60,000 bases of DNA from positions 8,824,242 to 8,884,241 of the forward strand of contig NC_135565.1 in assembly GCF_964340395.1 (NCBI RefSeq). The letters run 5' to 3'. A program made the position numbers and the translations under genes. This document shows positions 49,097 to 60,000 of the stretch, one piece after another; position 1 is the stretch's first letter, and each line of letters starts with the position of its first letter. Below the pieces are notes generated by a model that was not told the DNA's origin, searched no databases, and saw only the letters and a list, made by a program, of their open reading frames with translations. The stretch comes from Glandiceps talaboti. Its lineage: Eukaryota; Hemichordata; Enteropneusta; Spengelidae.

Positions 49097-51899
49097 CTAT
49101 CTGTCTATCTATATATCCATCAATCTGTCTGTCTGTATCTATGTATGTATGTATGTATGTATGTATGTATGTATGTATGTATGTATGTATGTCCGTTTGT
49201 CTGTATGTCCGTTTGTCTCGATTTGACAAGGCTTCGACTAGTATCAATGCATTATAATGTTGTGTTTACGCGACGAATCTATGAATATTAACAGAATAAC
49301 TGTGCAAGTCTCGAGTTAGTTAGCAGGGCAATTGTGAGTGGCAATGGTAAGGATGTTGGACACGTCTTTCAGACCAAGATGTTCTGATATAATCAGAGGA
49401 CCGGGCCGCCATCACAATGATTCATTAAAATGTAAACAGTCATGTTGAACATTATATTTTGCAGTTGGATGAAGTTCGATGTACATTTGGGTACCACTTA
49501 TGCTACAAGATGTCAGATATTATGTTATGTTTACATATTGTATATGCGTGTAATCTTTGCTCTCTTTTTTATTGCATTTAGTATCTGTTTGCCAGCAAGG
49601 CCGAAGAATACATTTCTAAACACAACAAAAGTAACCCTATGTACCTGTACTTTCCATTCCAAAGTGTGCATGGTCCAATAGCGGTAAGTCACGTGATACG
49701 TGGGTTTGTCATTTGACATGGTCAAGGTCAAAAACTCCTTTAGTAATGCATGCTAATACGAAATGATGATAATTTTCATACAATTTTATTTCTAAAAGAT
49801 TTACTCCCTAAAATCGGTTACTTAAAAGACAAAAATATTAGTGTAATTTATAAGTAATTTATGAATAATTGTTGATATTCTATGAGATATTAATATTAGT
49901 TATAATTTAATACCATTCAAGATCAGAGTTCTTTTATGTTTATATTGAGTTGGGTGTACCACTTTGTATGTCAGTTGTATATGGTCGTATAATTTGTTTA
50001 GTTTCCATGTTTCCATTTAATTTACAGGGAAAAGTCTTTCTAATTGATGTGGTAATATCCATAATATAAACTAATATATTAACTGTGTTCTAATTACAGG
50101 TTCCACAGAAATATCTTGACATGTATCCGAACATACATGATCAGAATAGACGTATTAAATCAGGTCAGTGACCTTTGTTGACCCTCCTCTCCCGCTTGCC
50201 TTTCTCTGTTTGCTTGTTTATCTTTCTCTCTGTCTATTTGTCAGTCTATCTGTCTGCCTATACCTACTTATCTGTTTGTTTGTCTGTCTGTCTGTCTGTA
50301 TGTCTGTATGTATGTATGTATGTATGTATGTATGTATGTATGTATGTATGTATGTATGTCTGTCTGTCTATCTGTCTGTCAACGGTTTGCCCGTCTGGAT
50401 GGCTAGCTGTTTCTGTCTGCCTACTTGTGTGTGCATGTATATATACATACGTCTGTCTCTCTGTCTGTGTCTCTCTATCTCTGTGCCCTACTGCCTTGTC
50501 TTTGTGTTTGTGTTTGTGTTTGTCTCTGTCTCTGTTTCGTCACTCTCCGTCTATCTGAATTTTACACGCCTGGATCTGTTTCTGTCTTTCTCTCTCCCAA
50601 AAACACAATAATATGGAAATTTGCATGTTGAATACAGTCAATGAGATTAAAGGTTCAGTCAATGCAATATTGATAAGGTTGATAATGGAATATGAACGAT
50701 GAATTGTATCCAAGTCACAAAAAAAAAATCAGTTTCCAAATATACGTTTTATAGTTGTGTAAAACTATACTGAATGCAGAAAAAATGTGTAAATAGTCAA
50801 TTTACTAACAACACAATATTCTGTTTTTGTTTGCTTTTTTTTTGTCTTTACAGGAATGATAACTGCCTTAGATGATGCGGTCAGTGAGTTGGTGACGTCA
50901 CTGCAGAATCATGGACTATGGGAAAATACACTGTTTATTGTAACAACTGATGTACGTAGTAAATTAAATGATATCGCCTAAACATTTGAATTCTACAGAA
51001 TACAACATTTTCCCATATTTCTGCCCGTCTTACCCTATTTTTTTAGAACTACTGCATATTGTAATTTCACTCAATTGAAACATATACCTGTACCACCTCC
51101 CACCCCCACCCCATCAGTCCAATTCAAAATGGCGTCTAAACTCGGAATGGAAAGCAATGTGTACGTTTTAATTTTAGTAGACATTTTCAACACCTGTCCT
51201 TGATTTTTGGATTTCAGAATGGAGGACCTGCCACTCCCCGAAATGCCGGTAACAATTTGCCTCTCAGAGGTTCAAAGGCGACTTTATGGGAAGGAGGTAC
51301 GAGAGGTGTGGCGTTCGTACATGGTAACATTTTAGAGAGGAAAGGCTACGTTAACAACGAGTAAGTAAAACTTGTGACGTCATATCCGTCGGCGCGATGA
51401 AATGCATAAATTCATGGTTCTGATTGGATCTGATAAATATGTAAAAAGAACGAAATGTAAACTTAGTTGAATGTGATCGCCACTTTTATATCGATTTATA
51501 TTTTATTTGCTAGTAACCCATTTTTATCTTGGAAAATCATAAACCGCCATCTTCTGCTTTGATGTAGCCTAGAACTTTGCGCTGACGGCAATCGACTAAC
51601 ATACTACAAACGTTCTACAGATGTCTGTCGAAATCCGCTATCGAGAAGAAGCTAGACTAGATCAGAAAAAGTTTTGATTTCATCAATGTAAGCTAATTCG
51701 CGATAACTGGAACTGACGTTTTCCCAGTTCCTGTGATTATTGTAACTACCAAAAATTATGTGCGATTATTGAATATTTATTTTTTATAATATCCGAATTC
51801 GTTTGCAGAATGATACATGCCGTAGATTGGTATCCCTCTTTATTGGAATTGGTTGGCGGGAAAAGAGGTAACCTTGTCACTGCTTTACTTTCTCATGAA

Positions 51900-51995
<96 letters not shown>

Positions 51996-52776
51996 GGTGT
52001 CATACGTCAACTTATAGGGAAATAATTACAATTATTATCAAAGATTTAATTTTGAACAATAAAGGAAGTATATCTTATGATATTGTAAAAATATAATTTC
52101 AGATCCTGACATGGATGGTATCAATGTATGGAATGCTATAGTCAGGGGTGACCCTTCACCTCGGACGGAGTTCGTGTACAACATAGATGAACTAAAAAGC
52201 CCGAGATCTCCAAGTGCAGCAATTAGGTAGGGGTGATTTTGATTGTGCACTAGTCACGTGCAGTTGTGGTTGGATATGATATTAAATAGATACTTTCCAC
52301 GGATGTAGCATGTTCGAAATATTGAAAATGGTAAATAACTGATTTAATAGTCACACTTAAAATGCATAAAGTAAAGTGATGTATCGTACGTAATGTTTTC
52401 GATAATGAAATACCCTAAATACGAATCTGCGATATAAGATTTCGCTTTCCGAAAGTTATTGAAGGCAACGTTGTACCAACATTGACTAGGTTTTAATAGA
52501 TGTGTAAAATGTAGATTTTTACGTAATAACTGAGTAGTGTATGTGTGCCTTATTTTATTATAGGGTTGGTGACTTCAAACTAATCGTCGGAAAGCCAGGC
52601 ACTCCAGGTAATTTAGGAATTATTGTTTGCATGAATTAACTGCAAGAGATAGGGCCTGAAATATGGTGCTAAATAAACAACTGGCATGGATAGTTCACAC
52701 GCACGCACATAAACATACACGCACATTTACATACATACATACATACATCCAGACATACATACATACATACATACAT

Positions 52777-52827
<51 letters not shown>

Positions 52828-53761
52828 TACATACATACATACATACATACATACATACATACATACATACATACGTGCACACACACGGCATTTCTATAGT
52901 TCACATGCCCATATTCAGGGAGTTATATGTATCCACGATGTCTTATAGAGAGAGGTGGTGTGCACTCAGTATTCTTCTAAATATATATGTCAGGAATAAT
53001 TTATCACACAAACTTATTACAATTTAATTTACCTTAATTTTATTTTAATCATTCTTTTTGATAGACGGATGGGTACCAGTACCACAAATCGAGGGAGTGT
53101 GGGAAGAACATGTTCTAATGGATGAATATGAAGAAGGACGAGAGTTTGGATTTGAAAATTCCAAGAAAAAATATTTGTTCAATATTAAAGGTACCTTAAT
53201 GTTTATTAATAATCTTGGTTTCGTGCTCCATATGTTGATAGTTCTTAAAAACATCAAAGGCTTTTATGACGACTAGTATTTTATAATTCATAATGAGAAA
53301 GCTATGTTTTATGCGCAGTACCAAGATATATTGTTGACAACTGAAGTAGCATTTTCAAATCAAACTTAAAATTATAGTATGGAGCCTGGCGTTTTTGGCA
53401 CTTCTAACTTTATCTTGGGCCGAAATAAATTACCTTATCCCTATATTGTTGGTGTCAAAATAAATAGCTTAAAACGATACTTTTTATCATCTGCATGAAT
53501 CGTTCATCATTTCACACACCTGTATAAGACGCCTTGTACTCTTTCGTGTTGTGATGCTAATGATATGCATGTCTATATTTTGTAGATGACCCAACCGAAC
53601 ACCACGACTTGGCCGACAAGATGCCGGATAAAGTTGATGAATTAAATAAAAGACTGAATGAATACCGGAAGAAGATGGTCCCTGCGATCTATCCTCCACA
53701 GGTCCCTCACAAGGCTGACCCGAGAAAATTCGGATACGTGTGGTCACCCGGATGGTGCTAG
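46258..53761 (+). CDS. Arylsulfatase (ARSB-like), gene C, 15 exons, complete
   Basis: Predicted secreted or lysosomal sulfatase of 500 aa. Exons: 46258-46384, 46995-47106, 47436-47487, 47857-47960, 48521-48627, 48909-48973, 49582-49683, 50100-50163, 50854-50951, 51218-51360, 51809-51867, 52103-52226, 52564-52607, 53065-53190, 53586-53761. The 1503 nt total is in frame to TAG. The signal peptide is [20 protein letters not shown]. Metal ligands are D40-D41 (AIDDLGWND) and D277-N278 (TTDNGG). The formylglycine site is Cys78 in CTPTR. Other active-site residues are K132 and H134 (GKWHLG), H219 (SVHGPIA) and K297 ([10 protein letters not shown]). The C-terminus is SPGWC. Exon 8 ends at a GTCAGT donor. 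Exon 14 is 126 bp and encodes an acidic insert ([11 protein letters not shown]) shared with gene D but absent from A and B. C and D are convergent neighbours. Confidence 0.95.
48327..48402. repeat. (ATCA)n microsatellite, gene C intron 4
   Basis: About 15 ATCA/CAAT units, then ccaa and tcgg variants, about 120 bp before exon 5. Confidence 0.95.
49023..49200. repeat. (AT)n and (GTAT)n microsatellites, gene C intron 6
   Basis: (AT)n at about 49041-49092, a mixed ctat/tctg stretch, then (GTAT)n at about 49139-49191. Confidence 0.95.
50200..50560. repeat. (CTGT)n/(GTAT)n microsatellite zone, gene C intron 8
   Basis: CTGT-type tetramers, then about 15 GTAT units (50300-50358), then CTGT/TTTG-rich degenerate sequence. 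It occupies the same intron as the ACAT/ACAG compound array in gene A, but the repeat type is on the opposite strand relative to transcription. Confidence 0.9.
51903..51992. repeat. (GA)n microsatellite, gene C intron 11
   Basis: About 45 GA units with one TGTG interruption. It starts about 35 bp after the exon 11 donor. Confidence 0.95.
52720..52876. repeat. (ACAT)n-(AC)n-(ACAT)n microsatellite, gene C intron 13
   Basis: An AC run (about 52794-52823) is flanked on both sides by ACAT arrays. Gene D intron 13 carries ACAT arrays followed by AC in the same sense orientation. Confidence 0.95.
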
Positions 53762-54043
53762 CCAGGACGTTTACTGAAGTAGCGAATCTTGCGATAGTTT
53801 ACAAATACACTCAAATAGTTCATGGCATACTGCATGTCAGTATTTAGAACTTGTAGAATGTTATAGTGTATACTTAGTGGTATTTTTTTCATTGCAGTAC
53901 AATACCGAAAACATTATTGCATACCTCCATGCAAATATGCAAATGGAGAAAAAAATCAAGTCATCGCGATGTCAGATTTTCACGATTTTATATTGAAAAT
54001 TGCATTTCAGATAAGCATATGTAATAATAACAGAATACCATGC

Positions 54044-54204
54044 CACGTGAGGTCGAGTGGTGTGGGTAGTCAGGGGTATTTGCACCCGTGTTTGTAGTGT
54101 TTTCTGTTGCACTTTCACTCGCTGTGCTCGTTAAAGTACGGTTGCAGAGAACACTGCAAACACGGGTTCAAATACCCCGAGTATGACACACTTGCACTCA
54201 CGTG
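54044..54204. mobile_element. Fold-back / inverted-repeat element downstream of gene C
   Basis: The ends CACGTGA (54044) and TCACGTG (54198-54204) are reverse complements. The inner arms are strong: ggggtatttgcacccgtg (54073-54090) faces cacgggttcaaatacccc (54161-54178), and tagtgttttctgttgca faces ggttgcagagaacactgca. The loop is about 30 bp. This is a hairpin MITE; no clear target-site duplication was seen. Confidence 0.75.
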
Positions 54205-54846
54205 TAATGTGATTCGGTTACATAATTAAACAAAAGAAGCAGAGGTTTAATATGTCCATGCCATTTACTTCATTTGTACACAAACAGGTTAAGATTAGAA
54301 TAACATTTTCAAACGAGATATTAAATTTTGACCTCCAGTATTCTCTTTTACATTTTGTACGTCTACTTATCCAGTTGTTTTTGTATTTTGAATTCCCACT
54401 CCCATCTGTGTTATCTCAACTTTTTTATTTGTATAATATTAACTTTGAGACATTTTTTAAACGTTTTAAGATATAATAATCAACCGTTTATCACATCATT
54501 ATGGAATTGTTTTCTTTTTAACGATTTCCTCAGACGCTTTAGACGAACAAAAAATAAGAAATAGTGCTTAAAAGACAAATGGACACCATCTTCCAACAGA
54601 CCAGTAGAGATTTTATATCTATAACCCTTTTAAAATATTTTGCCGCAACCTACTTTGTAAATCAGGTTTATCGTCACTTTGCTGCATTAAAGACCGTTTT
54701 ACTAAACAAAGATATAACATTGTCAGCCATTTTGTGACGGATAGTAAATCAATTGTACCAATTCCAACAAATGACGTAGTATAGATTTGTTTACTTGCTG
54801 AACAATTACTGTTTTGTTGTTTGTTTGTTGTTTGTTTGTTTTTTTA

Positions 54847-54852
54847 AATAAA
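54847..54852 (+). promoter_or_regulatory. Possible poly(A) signal AATAAA, gene C
   Basis: First AATAAA I noticed downstream of the gene C stop on the sense strand, about 1.1 kb away, so assignment is weak. Confidence 0.2.
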
Positions 54853-56357
54853 ACTTGCTTATTCACCGCAAATAGTGAGTGTTCTGTATTTTTTCTTTTT
54901 GCATTTCAGCGCTGTAGTACGATTTGAGATGTACTTGGACATAATAATCACATACATATGAAAACAATATGTCAGTCAGGAATTATTTTGTAAAATGAAA
55001 GAACACGGCGTAAATGTTATTTGAAATGAACTAGGGGATTCTGAATGAATTATATTACACTGAAAGATTGTCGATAAGTTATCAGGCAAGCATAAAACCC
55101 CAACGCCATGCCCGCACCATCACCTCTCCGCCCATAACATCGATATAATGTCTGTCACCTTATGGTTGTTCGGGTGTATTAAAAACTGATTTCGATGGGC
55201 ATGCTGCTAATGAAATGTGAACTGATTTACATAAAACAGAAAAAAAGAGGAATGGGTGCTAAATTTGAACGAGTCGATTTTGCAAAGATTTCTCTCTGAC
55301 AATCATTAACTAAGAAATATTACTAAATGTTAGAAGACTTGGGAGCCATTACTATACCATTGTGGTAACTAAAAGGAAAAGAAGTGGGACATCAAGTGAC
55401 TAGAATAGAAATTTACACTCGAGAACGTTAGTAAGCTAAAGCTGGAAAATGTAATTATTTATGCAAAGTATACCTTCAAGATAATTTCAAAGTAATATAT
55501 TTATTGCTTTAACGATAAAATACAAAGAGCAATACCAATGAATGCTTAACTACAAAATGACAATAAAAAAGGTCAAAATGTACAAATGTTGAATTTTTCA
55601 AACTTATTACATGTTTTGTCACACACAAAAATAATCAAGCTGGTTCTTACAAATATTGACACAATGATACTGTGATTATGAAAACATGACTATATGGGTT
55701 TTATAGCATGCAGATTAAAAATTACACTAAAATGAACAATATCACAATAAATCAAATACTCTTGAATTGAATCATACTTCATTTATGCCAAATGTGCTAG
55801 ATTATGTTTTTTTCGATATGTAGTAGTACCAACATACATGTTTACCATGCAGAAGTATAAACTACGTTGAAGCATGAGTGTTGACTGATGTATGTTTGAA
55901 CCACTTCCTGGGCACGTGTATTTGTAGCTAATGATATGATTATTTGTCTTCATTAATATTCAAAAGTCGGTGAAGTACAAAACTAAATAAAATATACAGT
56001 AGTTTGGAGAGTCAAGTTAAATCAGTTGCAAATTGTACGTGACAATTCATTCTGTAAAAATCCCCCGCACCAAAACAACAGCCATAGCAATGGCAAATGT
56101 GGGCAGTTGTTTTCCTATAATTATAAAATTGTTGAAAATATTAAGGTCAGTATAGCCAATCATGCTTTGTTCCAGCCACTAATGTAAATGTCAACATCCC
56201 TATGGGAAAAGATTCTACACCACTGCATAAATCAGAATGTTCTTGTTCTAAGTCGATTTGGAATGATATTTGTGCAATCAGCCATGAGTAATTTTTGCTA
56301 AAAATATACAGTACTGCTGGACATCTAATTAAGACTAAATACAGGTTAGTACGTGCT

Positions 56358-57130
56358 CTAACACCAACCAGGTGACCACACATTGCCAAATTTACTTGGA
56401 TCAGCTTTATCTGGTTCTTCTTTCGGGTGTATCGCAGGGACCAATTTCTTCTTAAGTTCTTTAAGCCTTGCCATCATCTCAGACACTTTTCCTGGCATAT
56501 GTTTAGAAAGATCATGATGTTCGGTCGGGTCGTCTTTAAACAAAAACAAATAACTCCCATATAAGTACAAAAACGACACTGTATAGCATTTAGATCAGAT
56601 TAGATTAGATTAGATTACAGGAGATTAGATTAGGTAGAACTGAATGGAATGGAATAGAATATAATAGAATAGAACAGAATAGAATAGAATAGAATAAAAT
56701 AAAATAAAATAGAATAGAAGAGTACTATTCTCAGCTGAACTTGAATGAACATTTAAGTTGAATATTTTAGAATAGGAGCATCCCATGTAATTACAGCTTG
56801 TAGAAGTATATTTTACCGACAATATAATTAGCATGTGTTTGTACAACATCATTTGTACAAGTTGGACAGCCTTAATACTAACCTTTGATATTGTACAAAT
56901 AAGTTGGATTTTTAGGAGCAACTCCAAGTTCAATCATTTCTTCGTATTCATCCATTAGAACATGCTCTTCCCATACTCCATCAATCTCTGGTACTGGAAT
57001 CCAGCCATCTGGAATTTTAAGATTACACAATATTAATCACATCAGTTGCATTACTTAATAGCTGAAAATAATATAATAAATTCAAATAATTAGTTACAGA
57101 ATAAGAAAAACGTCTCTTTAAAATCAGGTA

Positions 57131-57183
<53 letters not shown>

Positions 57184-58919
57184 ATGTATGTATGTATGTA
57201 TGTATATGTGTATGTATGTATGTATGTATGTATGTATGTATGTATGTATGTATATGTGTATGTATGTATGTATGTATGTATGTATGTATGTATGTATGTA
57301 TGTATGTATATGTGTATGTATGTATGTATGTATGTATGTATGTATGTATGTATGTATGTATATGTGTATGTATGTATGTATGTATGTATGTATGTATGTA
57401 TGTATGTATGTATGTGTGTATGTATGTATGTATGTATGTATGTATTTATGTATGTATGTATGTAGACTTATGTTCAAGTTAAAAAAAAAGTCAAATATAC
57501 TCGGTGACGTACTTTACACTAAATCTAAAACAAATCCCACAATTGTCACATAGTCTAAATCATACATCATTGACTAAATGACTAATACTGGCGACATCTG
57601 TTTTATTCACATACAAAGATAATGTCAACAAAACCTGGCTAATATTGGTGTCAATATAGACAGCTGGTAAACTATAGTGGTGCATGATGTAATGTAAAAC
57701 ATGTTATACCAAACCTTGGTGTATTGGCAAATTTCCATGAATAGATAAAGGCATAACATAGTTATACATTTGGTTATTACATTTACAAGATAAACTTTAA
57801 GTGAACACAGAATGTGACTGGTTACCTGGATGTCCTGGTTTTCCAGAGATCAGTTTGTAATCACCCATTCTATAGACATAACACAAATCAGTTTATTGTT
57901 AATTGTGTATATTGCATTGTGATGTATGAACTTGAAACTCATTATGAAGTTTATGTACATTGGAATACCATTACATGCCAATATGCCATATATATATACA
58001 TTGCCTGTCCAATCTAGCTGGTTTCGATTGCACGACATTCTCCAACAGGTAGCTGATCATATGGCACATATATTTATACACTGTAGCTAGCCATTCTACG
58101 TCATGACAATGTGCGTCTACATCATAGGTTCTGTGGTACACACTATCACTGTATCAGTTAAAACTTGAAAATTGAAAGTTGAAAATTGCTATTATTGTTC
58201 CCGGTTTTGTAGACTATTACTTATGTCCAGTCTTTGATTCGTAGCGACAAAGCCCCTTATGTCACTAGTATTTTGCGAGTGAATTATCTCTGGGCATAAT
58301 TAATGGAAGGTCGAAATTTTTTTTTTGAAAATTGCTATTATTTTCCTAATTTCCACTAATTATACCGGAAAATATAAAATAATTAAATCGGAAAATATGA
58401 GTGACCTAAGGATATTGCCACGACTTGCCTTCGACTCAATGGGACAAGGCCCCTTATGTTACTCGTATTTGGCCTAGGCTAAAACAAGATCTGCACTGTG
58501 GAATAATATCTAAATGTACAGTAACACATTGTTTGTAAAATAGTAATGATGTCATAATACTCATGACAACCGTGACATAATTTTTTGAATTCATTTTAAA
58601 AACGATCTTATTGCCGGCTTTATAGTTTTATGATATTGTATTCAAGTTAAAATATTATTATACAATGTACCTTATTGCTGCACCAGATCTAGCATCTTTC
58701 ACAACGTCAATGTTGTAAACGAATTCCGTCCGGGGTGAAGGGTCACCTCTTGATACTGTATTCCATACATTTAAACCATCCATATCAGGATCTGAAATTA
58801 TAATGCAGGAATTAATAGTTCGGCTAATTAGCTGAAATGTCTCCATATATATGATGCATTAATGCAGGAAATGTGTGTCTGTCTGTCTGTGTGTGTGTGT
58901 GCGTGTGGGCGCGCGCATG

Positions 58920-58964
<45 letters not shown>

Positions 58965-59889
58965 TATTCGGCTAATTAGCCAAACTGCGCATGCATTTGA
59001 TAAATGTTATCTAGAAATGCTGAAAAATTGAGGCATTTTGATCATTTCAGTAGTGTTGCTATGTTACAGTCCATGTAATCCGACATCCGGGTACTTGTAA
59101 CATTTATTTTCAGATTTTTAGCTACATTTAGGATAAGTCCTAGTTTGTTACCAAATGAGATCATAACATGATTAGTACCTCTTGTTCCGCCAACTAACTC
59201 CAACAAAGACGGATACCAGTCGACTGCGTGTATCATTCTGAAGACAGAAAAAATGACAGGCAAACATAGTACATAGTTTTTTTACAATTGATATTTTATC
59301 ATGATTGTAAAGTAAATATACGATGTATCACTTCACGGGAAAGATCATCACGTTTATAGGTGTTGTACTGAATGAACGCGAACGCTCGTAAAGATGCTCC
59401 TATGAAAGAAGACAGATTATTCGGCAAGACTAAACAGATTGATTATTCGGCAAGACTAAATGAATTGAAAACATTGCGTGTCGAGCCAGCAGTCAGTTTT
59501 AGCAGGACACAAAAGTGGCGACTTTCGCTGTTTACATTACAGATTATTTTTAAATGTGCAAAAAAATATATAGTATGAGTCATTCTGTTACGAGCTTACA
59601 GATTTATCGTAAATATGTACAACTGTCGGTGCTATGCTATAGACCCTTTATTTACATCGATGTGTTCAATGTATCTTTGTTTACACTTAGTAGTGGCGAA
59701 CAAAATGAAAAACAACAGAAAATATGGCCTCATCAGTTTAACTTACTCATTGTTGACATAGCCTGTCCTCTCCAGCATGTTACCACGAACAAACGCCACG
59801 CCTCTTGTACCACCTTCCCATAGTGTACCCTTTGAGCCTCGGAGTGGCCAGTTGTTACCTGCATTCGTTGGATTGGCAGGACCTCCATT
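56358..59889 (-). CDS. Arylsulfatase (ARSB-like), gene D, 3' part (exons 10-15)
   Basis: The last six coding exons of a fourth sulfatase on the minus strand; exons 1-9 lie beyond the right edge. Exons: 59889-59747, 59237-59179, 58791-58671, 57869-57826, 57008-56883, 56533-56358 (TAG). All junctions are GT-AG and phase-consistent. Exon 10 begins [20 protein letters not shown], giving the metal-binding Asn and the conserved Lys. Exon 11 has [14 protein letters not shown]. Exon 12 has [12 protein letters not shown] and [15 protein letters not shown]. Exon 14 (126 bp) carries the [11 protein letters not shown] insert shared with gene C. The C-terminus is SPGWC. The formylglycine motif is outside the window, so activity cannot be judged, but no break is visible. 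The DNA around exons 10 and 11 is very close to gene C, which makes C and D the most recent duplicate pair (inference). Confidence 0.93.
56592..56722. repeat. Pentanucleotide repeat (GATTA)n/(GAATA)n, gene D intron 14
   Basis: A run of attag/gatta units passes into tggaa, then tagaa and aaata units. Unlike the tetranucleotide arrays elsewhere it is pentameric. Confidence 0.85.
57129..57466. repeat. Long (TG)n/(TATG)n microsatellite, gene D intron 13
   Basis: About 340 bp. TG units are followed by five TATG blocks, most separated by a regularly spaced tatgtgtatg variant (about every 50-60 bp), a higher-order periodicity. All long open frames here are artefacts. Confidence 0.95.
58237..58480. 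repeat. Palindromic dispersed motif copies in gene D intron 12
   Basis: Three related copies: tcgtagcgacaaagccccttatgtcactagtatt (from about 58239), an opposite-strand gagtgacctaagg (58399-58412), and gggacaaggccccttatgttactcgtatt (from about 58440). They match the motif in gene B intron 11. Confidence 0.6.
58877..58962. repeat. (TCTG)n/(GT)n microsatellite, gene D intron 11
   Basis: TCTG units, two GT runs and a gcgcgc interruption; a pure GT run spans about 58923-58962. Confidence 0.9.
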
Positions 59890-59955
59890 CTGAAAGTAAC
59901 CAGATCGAGATTTTATGAACTGTCAATCTCCAACAAAACCCATCGAACTGGGAGT

Positions 59956-59957
<2 letters not shown>

Positions 59958-60000
<43 letters not shown>
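59958..60000. repeat. (GT)n microsatellite at the right edge, gene D intron 9
   Basis: At least 20 GT units running off the window, about 70 bp upstream (minus strand) of exon 10 of gene D. Confidence 0.9.

Larger units (their letters stand above)
53762..56357. other. Intergenic region between convergent genes C and D
   Basis: No coding exon. It contains a fold-back element (54044-54204) and an AATAAA at 54847-54852, a possible but distant poly(A) signal for gene C. 55000-56350 is AT-rich 3' flank of gene D with nothing recognisable. Confidence 0.6.

Overview
The window is eukaryotic nuclear DNA, most likely from an aquatic invertebrate animal. It is AT-rich, its genes are split by GT-AG introns, it is full of tetranucleotide (ACAT/TATG) and dinucleotide microsatellites, and it carries decayed metazoan-type transposons. 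I cannot fix the species from sequence alone. I saw no tRNA gene, rRNA gene, operon, CRISPR array or other prokaryotic feature. All gene models below come from reading exons and splice sites by eye. LAYOUT: Four arylsulfatase genes of the ARSB/ARSI/ARSJ type form two convergent (tail-to-tail) pairs. Pair 1 is gene A (+, 1059-11064) and gene B (-, 22319-12834). Pair 2 is gene C (+, 46258-53761) and gene D (-, running from beyond the right edge down to 56358; only its last six exons are here). A, B and C each have 15 coding exons. The reading frame closes exactly through every junction, giving predicted proteins of 491, 481 and 500 residues. Internal exon lengths are nearly invariant (112, 52, 104, 107, 65, 102, 64, 98, 143, 59, variable, 44, variable), so these are DNA-level duplicates and not retrocopies. 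All sulfatase active-site residues are present in A, B and C, including a formylglycine-type cysteine in C-T-P-S-R, C-S-P-T-R and C-T-P-T-R. Each has an N-terminal signal peptide, so secreted or lysosomal sulfatases are expected. Exon 14 splits the genes into an A/B type (90-93 bp) and a C/D type (126 bp). TRANSPOSON ISLAND: About 24 kb between B and C holds no intact host gene that I recognise, but many mobile-element relics. They are: a DDE-type transposase with a long coiled-coil front part, broken by frameshifts (minus, 24.6-29.0 kb); a tRNA-derived SINE (29.6-29.7 kb); a spliced hAT-like transposase gene with phase-consistent introns and one in-frame TGA (minus, 30.3-32.6 kb); a Crypton-type N-terminal domain (34.1-34.4 kb); a segment resembling the calcium-responsive transcription factor (CaRF) domain (35.5-35.8 kb); a C2H2-finger ORF (36.8-37.4 kb); two LINE reverse-transcriptase fragments (37.9-38.2 kb plus; 39.8-40.0 kb minus); a degenerate module resembling the N-terminal region of RAG1, with a Cys/His zinc-binding segment followed by a C3HC4 RING (minus, 40.2-40.95 kb); a tyrosine-recombinase C-terminal part (minus, 43.0-43.7 kb); and a 267-bp MITE with perfect 17-bp terminal inverted repeats (44814-45080). 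Two fold-back elements sit within or beside the sulfatase genes (8287-8408 and 54044-54204). The RAG1-N-like relic and the family of the DDE element are the parts most worth following up. The sulfatase array is the functional core: four probably secreted sulfate-ester hydrolases that may act on sulfated polysaccharides of diet, egg coat or matrix (inference).
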